Part shown: piece after piece, positions 7,873 to 18,051 of the stretch
Layout: the number at the start of each line of letters is the position of its first letter
Numbering within the stretch: the stretch's first letter is position 1
Origin: Lineolata rhizophorae
Taxonomy: Eukaryota; Ascomycota; Dothideomycetes; Lineolatales; Lineolataceae
Assembly: GCA_010093515.1 (NCBI GenBank)
Contig: MU001673.1
Location: 220,642 to 253,333, forward strand
Direction of reading: 5' to 3'
Length of the DNA stretch: 32,692 nucleotides
Translations under genes and position numbers: made by a program
The notes under the pieces: model-generated
Seen by the model: only the letters and a program-made list of their open reading frames with translations
The model's database searches: none
What the model was told of the DNA's origin: nothing

Positions 7873-9168
7873 GTTGAGACGATGGTAATAACAACAGGAC
7901 GTTTCCTACGAAATGAGGGAGTGTAGTATAAGGATAACTTCCGAGGATACAGAGAGAACGAGGAGTGAAGAGTGAAGACTAGTCGAAAGGGGCCAGTGAG
8001 AGTGGTATTTCAATGCTCTGGGGGCAGGCCTAACGCCGCAGAAGAAAAATGGGGATGATTGAAAAGGAAATTCGGGGCACATCACGGAGGCGAGTTCGTA
8101 GAGTGAGCTTCGGCGAGTTCTTCGGACAGTAGAGGCCGGCAACTCCAGGACCTTCGGTCTGCTTGATTGGCAATACGGTCCATCGGCCGCGATACGCAAT
8201 TCTAATAGGTTATTATGGAATTCAGGGATCCACAGACCGCGGACTGCCCGACTATTGTCCCTTCGCTACATGCGATGTGCAATAGGCAGGCAGTAGCTAC
8301 GAAGTACTTTGCTCCATCCCCGCAGCTGTCTTCCCCAATTGCGACCTATCATCAAGGGTTGGTGAGCCCCAGTGGCGAGCTTCTACACGAAAGGCGTGAA
8401 GGGTGCAGGCCGGTTATGACGTAGTGGAGGGTCGGCTGAGCCGTGCCGCTCGAACCTCGCTCGGCTTTACCTTGAAAACATCGAAGGAATACTGTCGCTG
8501 ACGATACTGCGCGAGGGGAAGAATGGATGGGTGGCGCGGAGGTTGGTTCGACGGGAGTCCGGTGCCCCTAGGCCCGCGCTTGGCCCAGGTGGAAATCGGC
8601 GGCGACAGGGGTGGGTCCCGAATCCGAAGAAGGCATTCCGCCGCGACGGCAAGAGGCGCCGCCTCCTTCCCTTCCTCGTCGAGCTCCCAGTTGCCCGACG
8701 ACATGCGCGCCAAGAACCGTCGGCCCATCCAGCCATTGTGAGTCGCGTCCTGAGCGCAACGGCTCTAAGCCACTGTGGCTTCCCCGAGCGCAATCACCAG
8801 GGCGGCGAAACTTCACGTGAGCCAAGTCGTCTTCGCGGTCGGCGGAGGCTCAGCCGTCAGGCAAAATTTCCCCTGTCGTGCCGGAGCGTCAGCGATGGTT
8901 TCTCCGTTCAGCCCACCCTTGGCCAATGTCACGGCCCGCGGGGCCCTATCGTCGTGCGTCAGTGGACGCGGGGCCCAGCCAAGCGCGTCCTGTCCCGGTC
9001 AAGTGGCCGGCAAAAAAAGTTCCGTTGACACAATTGACCCGCGGAATAGACGCGTCCAAACTAGCGTTGGACGCGATACATAACGTTCCCTAGCCCCAGA
9101 TGAATCCTCAGCTATGTAGGTTCATTCTAGCGCGCACTCCACGCCACGTCTTGGATCCCGAGCCCACA
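7873..9168. promoter_or_regulatory. Divergent promoter between the oxygenase and aldo-keto reductase genes
   Basis: This 1.3-kb region separates two divergent pathway genes. The part from about 8400 to 9000 is GC-rich and open in several frames on both strands, but no frame shows domains or splice structure I can support. A perfect 9-bp inverted repeat at 9051-9075 lies 94 bp upstream of the reductase start at 9169. The octamer CAATTGAC occurs at 9031-9038. A compact CGGCTGAGCCG palindrome lies near 8433. Confidence 0.55.
9051..9075. promoter_or_regulatory. Inverted repeat CGCGTCCAA-N7-TTGGACGCG upstream of the aldo-keto reductase
   Basis: Two perfectly complementary 9-bp arms flank the 7-bp spacer ACTAGCG. 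The site is 94 bp upstream of the preferred reductase start and only 25 bp from an alternative in-frame ATG at 9100. The symmetry suggests binding of a dimeric regulator. If it works in DNA, transcription probably starts downstream of it, which favours the later start codon. Confidence 0.5.
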
Positions 9169-10266
9169 ATGGACACCCGGTTTACGCTTAACAACGGCAC
9201 GACAATCCCCGCTTTGGGGCTGGGGACGTGGCAGTCTTCTCCTGGTGAAGTCAAGAATGCGGTCGCCCATGCTCTGAAAGTGGGCTACAAGCACATTGAT
9301 TGTGCGTTTTGCTATCAGAACGAGGATGAGGTCGGCGAAGGGCTCAAGGAGGCCTTTGCTGCTGGGGTGAAGCGCGAGGATATCTTTATCACAACCAAAT
9401 TGTGGTGCACCTTCCACTCCAGGGTTGAGGAGAATCTCAACATGAGCTTAAAGAGCCTGGGACTTGACTACGTCGACCTTTACCTCATGCATTGGCCGGT
9501 GCCGATGAACCCGCACGGTATAGCTCGCCCTTTGATGGCGACAATCCGCGATCAAATTCAATTGACAACAGCGCAGGCAACCACCCGCTCTTCCCAAAGC
9601 TTCCGGACGGCTCGCGAGATCTCGTCAAGGACTGGAATTACGTTGACACGTATAAACAGATGGAGAAACTGTTGAGTACGGGTAAAGTTAAGGCGATTGG
9701 CGTTGCCAATCATAGCAGACCGTACCTCGAAAACCTCGTGTCTAAAGTGGATGTCGTTCCAGCCGTCAATCAGATTGAGAACCACCCATACCTGCCGCAG
9801 GAGGAGGTCGTTGACTTCTGTCATTCAAAAGGGATCCACGTCACGGCGTACAGTCCCTTCGGCAGCACTGGTGGGCCGCTGATGCAAGAAGAGGGTGTGC
9901 AAAATATTGCGCAAAAGCACGCGGTATCTGCGGGGACAGTGCTTCTGAGCTACAACGGTCAGTTACCTACCAAATGCCTGTTAAAAATCACTACTAACAC
10001 TAAGTACCTAGTTGCGCGAGGCAACTCTGTTCTCCCCAAGTCTGTGACACCGTCAAGAATCGAGGAGAACAAGAACATAATCAAGCTTGACCAGTCGGAA
10101 GTAGACGAGTTGAACGAGATTCACAAGAAGAAGGGAATAACGAGATACGTGTACCCGCCGTTTGGTGTAAGCCCCAATACCTTCGCCTTTTTAGAACCTA
10201 CTCGCTAAGTCATTGCAGGTCAACTTGGGGTTCCCAGACAGGCAAGAAGGCGTCTCGATGTTGTGA
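9169..10266 (+). CDS. Aldo-keto reductase, candidate D-glucuronate reductase
   Basis: Four exons: 9169-9517, 9577-9957, 10012-10166 and 10219-10266. Introns are 59, 54 and 52 bp; the second has a textbook CTACTAACAC branch site. The product is 310 aa, typical for the family. The catalytic tetrad is D44, Y49, K77 and H108 (in [13 protein letters not shown] and LMHWP). The NADP-binding segment [12 protein letters not shown] is present near the C-terminus. It resembles the fungal glycerol/uronate reductase group. Next to the myo-inositol oxygenase, NADPH-dependent reduction of D-glucuronate to L-gulonate is the best guess; other aldoses are possible. An in-frame ATG at 9100 would add 23 residues rich in Arg and Leu and free of acidic residues until near its end, which could be a mitochondrial presequence. 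The start at 9169 matches family proteins better. The last 16-codon exon (VNLGFPDRQ...) completes the conserved C-terminus. Confidence 0.93.
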
Positions 10267-12654
10267 AGCTCTGGGGTTAATTGCACCGGAACCGTGTCGG
10301 ATACTTGGGCCATCCCCTGATACTGCGCGCTAAGTAGAGCAGGATGACTTGTTTTGAATAGAAGGTAACGGTAAATCTGTTGGCTGCTAGTGGTCGCCGA
10401 TGTCGCGGCAAGAGTGGAAAGTTGAATATCACGACATGCGTGAATCAAGCCGACCTGGCGGCATCACTAAACAAAGTGCTGTGGTGCTTGCGCGCTGCCA
10501 GGACCGGTCGCTGAATTTAGCCGAGGGCGGGCGCCATAATCAGGCTAAGAGGCCGAACCGCGAGAACGGGTCCGAGACAGCATCCGCGACGCAAGGACGG
10601 CGCATGAACAATCCAAATTCGCGTCGGGAGAGCCTCAAATCGGTTCTCTCAGCCACCTTCTCGCACATGTTCGAGGCAAGGGGGTGGCGTTCCGACGTTC
10701 GATTCTTGGAGGCAAGCTCCCGGAAGCGGAAATGAGCGAGCGTTTGGATGCGAATTCGCGAACCGTGGTTTGAGCGACCACGCGAACGGTGCTCGAAACC
10801 AGTCATGTGGGCCCGTTCGCAGGTGGCGGTGTGGCTCGCTTTTCGCGTCCTGTGACGGCAGATTGACACCTGTCTCGTCTCATTATTTCCGCGGATTTAT
10901 TTCTCAAGCCTACGGGTTCCGTGGAAAGCCAAGCTCATCGTGCGCCACCCGGATGGCTTTCAAGACTTCGGCTGGAAGCATCGGTGAACCATGCTGACGG
11001 TGCGATGTCCGATTCTTCATTTCCACATTCTCCCGCTTCCAGAAACATGGCGCTTCTAGCGAACCACAGATGCCGAGCGACGGTCGAAGATTCGACTCTT
11101 AATGCCGCTTTTGGAAATATGGCACTGGCCGGCCTATTCAAGTGGCGGCATGTCGTACACTAATATACGTATATAGATGGACCGTAGCATAGCAAGATGC
11201 CCATCCATATTTCCCCGAGCAAGCGGGCCTTTCTAACCCATGGGTATGCAAGAGGATCCGTAGAGGAGCATAGCTCACTCAGTCCAGGCGTACCGGATAA
11301 TCTCCACTCGACGAATCCTACATTCCAAGCCTACGCTTTCTATGTACATAAAACGCAGTGTTGGTAGTGTTCGATGTTAGTTTGAAGTTGCAGGTCGAAG
11401 CGGGTATTGCATATGAACTATAGGTTGTCGTCATCCATGTCCTATAAATAGGACAATCTATAGCATTCTGGAAGCCCGGCGCTCAATAATGCAAAACAGA
11501 GGCACGGATCTCTGCATTTCGGTTCAGGTCATTCCGGGCACCATGGCGACGTAGCGTGACAGAGATTGGACTCCACGTTCGACGATTCATTTCAGCGTCC
11601 AAGCCATCCTGAACTTGCTGAACCAAACTTTGGTTCCACGTTCAACGATTCATTTCAATATCCCCATCATCCTGGACATTGTGAACCAAACTTTGCCTCC
11701 ACGTTCAATTTTTCATTTCCGCATTCGGAAGCGACGGAATCAAGTCCGTGGAAAACGTAGATATTACCTTATGTAGCAAGCACTCCGTATTCGAGATGGT
11801 ATCTCGCGGGCCACATCCTGGGCGGTCTTGTTCCCTAGCCGGATTTATTCGGGATAGCACCGGAAGGTTGGATAGAAAGCCCTTCTAGTCCGAACTCCAC
11901 CTGCAATGTTCTGGCTATTAGACCGTGAGTGAAGTACCCGTCGGTCATAACTTTTGCGCTTAGGACTTCCCCTAGCTGCTCCTGGACGCCTCAGCCACCT
12001 TATTCTCGCTGCCTCTCGAAGGAAGTACCCCGCGTTCTTGGGCGCGATGTCCACATCAATGGGAGCCATGAAATCTTCCCAAGACGACTCTTCAGTCTTT
12101 TCAGACGCACCATCTCTAATCTCGCGCCAACAGCGAACAGCACAACCTGACGGCTTTACGTCCGTTTATTTGTACGAGAACTTTGAAAAGAAAAGGTAGG
12201 GAGTGAGAGAGAAGGCAGCATCAGAAACACTATCGTGAATATTCTAAGTTCGGCTTGTAGTTGGGTCTCTCTTTCGCTGATGCAGGGTTACTACCTAGAC
12301 TTAGAAGAAGTCGGGGATTGCCCCATGCACGGTCCATGCCGCGTCGGTAAAGGGCGTTAGGCACATGATTCCACTAAGCAACCTTTTGTACAGTTTTTGA
12401 GATCCTTTCTAAAACTAGGCGATAGCCATGCCGTCAAGCTAAACTTATGATATAATGTCAATCCATGGTAGTAAGAAAGTAGGCGGCGGAAACAGTGCGG
12501 GAACAAGACGGTAAGACTCACGTCACTTTAGCGCGCTCGGGTCCGAGGTGGCTGGACGCACGTGATGCGCATCCGGGACGAGGCGAGCTCGCCAACAATT
12601 TTGCTCTACAAGAGCATCCCTATTCTACCGCGAACCCCGCAGCAAGCTTCAATT
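10267..12654. other. Gene-poor region with a tandem repeat, no supported gene apart from it
   Basis: This 2.4-kb stretch has only short open frames without recognisable domains. It holds a 63-bp tandem repeat (11572 onward, listed separately). A small inverted repeat CGTGGT-N7-ACCACG lies at 10764-10782. A peptide-like segment near 11010-11040 (SSFPHSPAS in one frame) faintly resembles the end of the tandem repeat (FSFPHSEAT), so the area may hold remnants of an old coding sequence. Confidence 0.5.
11572..11735 (+). repeat. 63-bp tandem repeat, about 2.6 copies, open in one frame
   Basis: Units begin at 11572, 11635 and 11698, exactly 63 bp apart; each starts TCCACGTTC and the last is partial. 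The period equals 21 codons. The plus frame is open from about 11560 to 11760 and reads STF(D/N)DSFQ...EPNF in each copy, ending in a TAG at 11758. There is no ATG in frame after the preceding stop at 11557. A candidate splice acceptor (ACAG) at 11559-11562 could make it a terminal exon, but I found no convincing upstream exon. It may be a decayed repeat-protein gene. Confidence 0.6.
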
Positions 12655-13145
12655 ATGGCTAGCTCACTTCTACGACAGATATTCGCCCGGTTCCAGGCTC
12701 GGGAACCCACACCTGTCTTTGATCTCGAAAACAATCCTTGGAAAGCCAAGAAGAAATGGCCGCCGGACTTTTCGAAACTATCTCACAAGCAACAATTTGT
12801 TTTAGAGAAGCGATTCCGGAGGCGCGCAAAGATCGTATACTCCTGCCCGAGATACCAAAGATTTATGACGTTCTTCCAATGGGGAACCATCATCTGTATG
12901 CATGGAACCTCCAAAGCGCAGGCACCGTACTAACGACAGCCAGCTGCCACGGCGTACATGGTTCTATTCATGGACTGGAAAGACAACGATCGTGCCTTTA
13001 ACTCGGTAAGTTCTGGAGTCACTAGGCTCTGTACGCCTTGAGGCTAACATCATTCCAGATCCGAAGCTGGTATAGAAACCTCTCGAAATCCATCTGGACC
13101 GCAGACGAAAGGAAGACGGGACAGAAAGAAGACCACACACGATGA
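12655..13145 (+). CDS. Small conserved single-pass membrane protein, function unknown
   Basis: Three exons: 12655-12895, 12944-13005 and 13059-13145; product 129 aa. The introns are 48 bp (GTATGC...CCAG, branch GTACTAACG) and 53 bp (GTAAGT...TCCAG, branch GGCTAACAT), and both keep frame. The protein has a short N-terminal helix with a Phe/Arg pattern, a conserved-looking NPWKAKKKWPPDFSKLS segment (about 28-44), a very basic stretch FVLEKRFRRRAK (about 48-59), then one membrane span (FFQWGTIISATAYMVLFMDW, about 73-92) followed by a charged tail. The combination resembles small fungal proteins of mitochondrial or other internal membranes that I remember only as hypothetical; I cannot name a function. 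An ATG at 12565 would extend it by 30 residues but is less likely. Confidence 0.7.
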
Positions 13146-14635
13146 CAACGGAAACGATTGTTATTGCAATAATAATTCATGTTCAAGACATGCTGAACAT
13201 TTGGCATATCACGTTGGTCACGGGCTGCGAGGGGCATAATTGGTGAACAGTGGACAATCATCCAAGTGCCAGTATAACTGACCTAGGTGTGGAAATAGCG
13301 CGCACCTCCTAGGAGCAGACATGTCCTAACCTACTCGTGCTTAGACCGGTTCTCTGTATATTTTTGGCCTGGTTGCTTTATGTACGCGGTGTACATACGG
13401 ATGCATTTACTGGCGTATGTTGGGATTAGATCGGGCAACGTTGCGTCCGGTCCCAATTCCGAGGAGCAATTATGATTTACCACCTGGAGGAGGTAAATTT
13501 CTGTTTACTTCGAGCCGTCTTTCCTCACAGCAGTGCCATATGCGCAATGTACTGTTCCGAGAAGACCGAGGCATGGAGATAAAAATTATACGATCGAAAG
13601 GTTCTGTAGGATCTGAGCTTTTCTGGATCAAAGACGACGTTAGTCAGGGTTTTCATGGGGTGGCTTGACCTAAGTCTTGATGGCATATCACGAGAGCGCG
13701 ACCAGCCAATGAGCTAGTTGTATTTTCAGCTCCCACCAAGGCGAGACTTGTCGCACGCGCGGATAGCTAGGTGTATTTGCGGTAAGCCATCTCGTCCCCT
13801 TCTTCCTAGGGTATGTCGGGGAAACGGCAATGTGCATGCGTAGGATGGACCAACGCTATTGCCTGCCTAGAACAGCAAGAGCCTCAACTAATGGCAAGTC
13901 TGGCGGCCCCGCCTAGTGCGATCTACTCCGCATGACGATCCATTCTTGTCTTAGCTAGAGTTCGTTGTCTACAGGGCCAGACCGCCGCAACTCCTCGCTG
14001 CCGAAGGTAGCAGTGGTCTGGACCTAACAGCGATGCTGTATCGGGCGTCCGCTACTCCGTAGGTCGCCTAAGTCTACCATGCATACTGGGTGCTTCACGC
14101 GAATTCGATAAAAGGGAGAGTTCAGCGCAGCTCATCTAGCCCAGTTGAAACTCCTCCCATCGTGTGGAAAGAAACGCATTGCCGCGTTTATACATGCATG
14201 CGAGAGGGGTGCGTGTGACACGATCGAACACTATGTTGATGCCAAGAACAGCCCGCAGCGTTTATGTGTGCAGGGCACATCAGGGCGCCGAGAATGGACC
14301 AATGGCCGAAAGCCACACCGAGGACCAATGGGGCCATAAAAACTCAGTGGAGCTGACGCCAGGGTTCGGATAACCTTCCATTGGCCATGCATGTTCCGCG
14401 GGCGCATTTCATCGGGTATCGTGGAATCCAAGCGTATGATTAGCAGCCGGAAGCGATGGAATATTTTGGTCCCCAAGTCTTTAAGACTCTTTCCGCACCC
14501 GTAGATTTTTGCTCTTCTCTTTCGTCTCTCACACTTCCTCCCAGAGCCATTTCGGCCCCTCTTTTCCATAGTCTGCCCATGCCTATAGTTCTCTATGATT
14601 GAGAGCTGGATGACCGACCCATTGCAATCATTTCG
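13146..14635. promoter_or_regulatory. Intergenic region upstream of the Zn2Cys6 regulator
   Basis: This 1.5-kb stretch contains no gene I can support. Open frames are short or lack ATG and domains. It includes the promoter of the regulator that starts at 14636. The minus-strand open frame 14231-14800 overlaps the regulator's first exon antisense and looks spurious. Confidence 0.55.
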
Positions 14636-17392
14636 ATGGCCACCGTAACTGGACGGGCGTCTTCTTCGCGCATAGCTTCGGCGAATTTGACCACGCCTCG
14701 CACTCGAAGTGGCTGCCAGGTAAGACATCACTTCGCCTTTCCTACCTTGTAGGTTCAGTTTCTTTATTAACGAGAAGTGCTTTGCAGGGCTGTCGTGCAC
14801 GGTGAGTGATTGGTTTCAGTATTCAATTGATTTCAAGGTTACTTATTTCCCGTGGTATCCTAGCCATCTGAAGTGTAAGATCTCCGGACACGTCCCTAGA
14901 TTCGAGGTCTATTCCATTAACGCAGGGTCTTCAGGCGATGAACTACGACCGGCGTGTTCTCGATGTGTCAAAAGTGGAATCAAGGTGGCTATTGCTTTGA
15001 GTGGAAGTTGAGCGCCTAAATACTAATAATAAAACAGTGCATCAAGAACTCCAACATTCGTTTCCGACATGGAAACAATCCAAAGTTAGTTTTTTCGACC
15101 TTCCTATGATACGCAAGGGACCGGATTCTTTATGCTTGTCTTAGAGAGGTCCAACATATCAATCTTCCAGCCCTCGGCGGGAAGCTGACAGAAACACGAG
15201 TGCGACCAGGTCGGGGAACGCCTCTTTAGGAAAAGGAGAGTTTGACTTTTCCAAAAATCAAGTCTGGTGTCGAACTGCTCGCAGCTTGAGTTTTATCGAT
15301 GAAACTAGGGGTTTTACCGCACCGCATGATCAGGACTCGGATCCAGAAACAACTAGTGCTGCCAGGGCATCCTCTCTCGAGAAGGGGCAGATGCCAACTG
15401 ATCGTTCAATGCTACTTCTAAATACTTCAGCGGCAGCCTCGACTCTTTCTAGTCCAGTCGATGAATCGATGAATTCAAATTTCAACGAACTTGGAGGTCA
15501 CATCACTTCCGCAAAACGTAGAAAATTCGACTTTCCGCCTTCCCTGGACAATTCTCTTCATCGATCGCCACAGCATAGAGCATGGAACATGCATCACTCT
15601 TTGGGGAGGGAAGTGGGTAATATGCAAGCGGAGATGTCTCCGACATCGTCTGGGCAAGAAATCGTGCTTGGAAATATTCCCAATGTTCATCCAGGCGTCG
15701 AGAGCTCCCCATCGCAGCAACTGAGCTTTCAAGTCCTTTCTAATGGCTCAGAAACCTCGCCACATGTTTATTTCAACACGCCTGCGTGGCCCTTACAGGA
15801 CCAACAAGAGGCTAGGCTTTTGCGGCATTTCATCGACAACGTCGCTCCTTTTTTCGACCTTTGCGATCCACGGCGTCACTTCCAGATTACGATTCCGCAG
15901 CGAACAACCACTTGCCCAACGCTACTCAACGCCATACTCGCGGCTTCTGCCTCCCATCTCTGCCAGTTTGCTCAATTCGATTCTCTCGTTGCAAATTTTT
16001 ATGTTCAAGAATGTCTTCAACAACTATTACCCATGATGGGCGGCGTAACAGGAATGATGGATGAGAATTCATTTGCTGCTATCGTCATCCTGCGGTTCGT
16101 GGAAGAACTAAATGGTGAGTGGATTGTCTTCCCGACACATGTGAATTACTTCATGTGTAACTGTCGTCCTCCGAAGCGAAAGTCGCTCTACACATGGATG
16201 GTTCCCTCTTCTCATTTTGCTGAAACTGCCAGTTTCGTCTGGTATTTTAGTAATAAAAAGTTCTGCTGTTCGCAACTTTGAGCTCAAGACACGATCAACC
16301 TAGTGTTCTGTCATAGAGATATAAACGCGCAACCTTTGTTCACGCTTGCCTTCTGGCGTTGCGCACTAATTCCGTTGCAGCTCCGATGTCCTCTAGTCGT
16401 CATGAGTCGCCTAGGAGCCGTCTCCTTGATACTCACATTTTAGCCAACGCGCCAACAAATTGTATTGAGGTCAGCAGCGTACAAAGGGCTTCATACTGGG
16501 TTTGCATGCAACAAGACATCTACATGTCTTTTGTAGCTCAACAATCTACACTAGCGCCGCACGAATTTTGCACCGCCGACCGGTCCGTCGCTCAAGCTGA
16601 TGATTGGACCTGGACGAAGCGCATCATGCTTCACTGTGCTGACCTTCTGCTGTACTGCTTTGGCGAAGGCGAGCACAGCGTCGGCACGTACGACGCTCTG
16701 GTCCGGCAATGTGCCGACTGGTCGACGTTCAAGCCAGCCTCGTTCCATCCCATCTTCTTCAAGGAGCCTAGCATGCTCGGCGTCGACATATTTCCGGAGG
16801 TCTGGTTGCTAAATGATGCTGCCGCTGCAGGTATACAGCACTATCATCTCGGGATGATCCTCCTGACTGCACACAATCCAAAAGCGCCACTTGTAGGTCC
16901 GGATCAGAGGCAAGTGTTGAAATTGTTAGATGTAAGTCCACATCAGAGCGTCTGACAAACGTCCTATTTGAAAAAGCCTCCCCTGACACCGCTGCCTAAG
17001 GACGAAATCAAGGGCCATGTGCGAATCATTTGTGGCATTGCTAAGTCAAACGGCACGGCTTCATCCCCTTCCAACTGGCGGTAAGTCGAGTATCTGCCTA
17101 TTCCGTAAGCCTATTCTAATTCATATTGCTTATATCTCAGGACTGCCACGATGGCCATCTCCATGGCTGGTGATCGGTTTAGGGGTCGCCATGAACAGAT
17201 TGCTCTAATGAACGTGCTGGACACAACAGAGAAGAAGCAGATTTGGCCGACTAACACAATGTAAGTTTTGTTTCGAACCCCGCACCTATCCTTTCTGTAT
17301 TTGCTCTTCCCCTGTTTGAAATCCATCATTGACTCGTCGGATATCGAAGAAAGGCACACATCAAAGAAGCATGGGGTTGGAGGAGCGTATAA
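14636..17392 (+). CDS. Zn2Cys6 fungal transcription factor
   Basis: Ten exons: 14636-14719, 14788-14801, 14864-14874, 14935-14984, 15038-15084, 15171-16114, 16381-16931, 17001-17080, 17141-17260 and 17350-17392; product 647 aa. The spliced N-terminus gives a complete binuclear zinc cluster, C27-x2-C30-x6-C37-x6-C44-x2-C47-x6-C54. It is followed by a basic linker and the segment FDFSKNQVWCRTARSLSFIDE, common in fungal regulators. The middle (about 215-620) is an alpha-helical regulatory domain, and the end (AHIKEAWGW) matches the typical terminus of the Fungal_trans_2-type group; that family name is an inference. The zinc cluster is spread over five exons, including 14-nt and 11-nt microexons. 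The third intron (14875-14934) is 60 bp, in frame and stop-free, so retention would insert 20 residues between C37 and C44. The fourth intron has a weak donor (GTGGCT) but a strong TACTAAT branch site. Targets are unknown. Confidence 0.87.
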
Positions 17393-18051
17393 AATTGCGT
17401 CTTGGCGAGAGCCTGTCCACAAGCTGAAAGTATTATTCTGCCTATCGAGACAAAAATAAGCGTTGTCGTAATCATCCGGCGCTCGGGGAGAAGAGGGAAC
17501 TTGTTCAGACATCCAGAACGTCATCACATTCTTACTTTGGATCGATTCCGGCGGTGGTGTAACGAGTGACGTCTTCCAGCCCAGGGCATTGGAACGGTCG
17601 CCTAGTAACTTGCAACCAGGGTTTGATCGATCGGTACCCACTCGGCACTAGGTAGGTGCTTGCCTGACTGGGTAGAGGCGCAGTCCAGGGTTTCTCTCAC
17701 CAAACACGTCCTACAAACGGCCCGGATGACTCCCGTCGGCACCCACTCGGTCACATTGTTGCAGCCGCACGCATGTAACCGGCTACTGGATGAGGCAAAG
17801 AAGATGTGACAGCGCAAAATAGGCGTCAAAACTAATCTAGATACCATCTTAAGGTGTTGGACGGCCCGGGCTCGGGGAACCACGCACGGAGCATCTGGAC
17901 ACGAAGACCGAGCGCCCTTGGCTTCAACCGCGCTCTTCATACACCGTATTTCGCCTGATATGCAGTGCGAAATACCCGACCAACGCCAAAATAGCATGTC
18001 TAAATAGAGCACAGCTAACGCACATAATAAGAGAAACCACACTCGCGACAA
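17393..18051. other. Convergent intergenic region, no gene seen
   Basis: This 659-bp stretch separates the converging regulator and enoyl-CoA hydratase genes. It should carry both 3' UTRs. Open frames here have no domains or splice support. Confidence 0.55.

Noticed and set aside
6907-7926. A 339-codon plus-strand open frame opposite the myo-inositol oxygenase
   Set aside because: It mirrors the oxygenase codon bias, has no domain of its own, and the minus strand carries all six iron ligands.
8414-9093. Several overlapping open frames on both strands between the oxygenase and the reductase
   Set aside because: They arise from GC-rich DNA, are Arg/Pro/Gly-rich in every frame, and show no domain or splice support.
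10560-11160. Possible transposon or repeat remnant in the gene-poor stretch
   Set aside because: I found only short direct and inverted repeats, no terminal repeats with target duplications and no transposase-like peptide.
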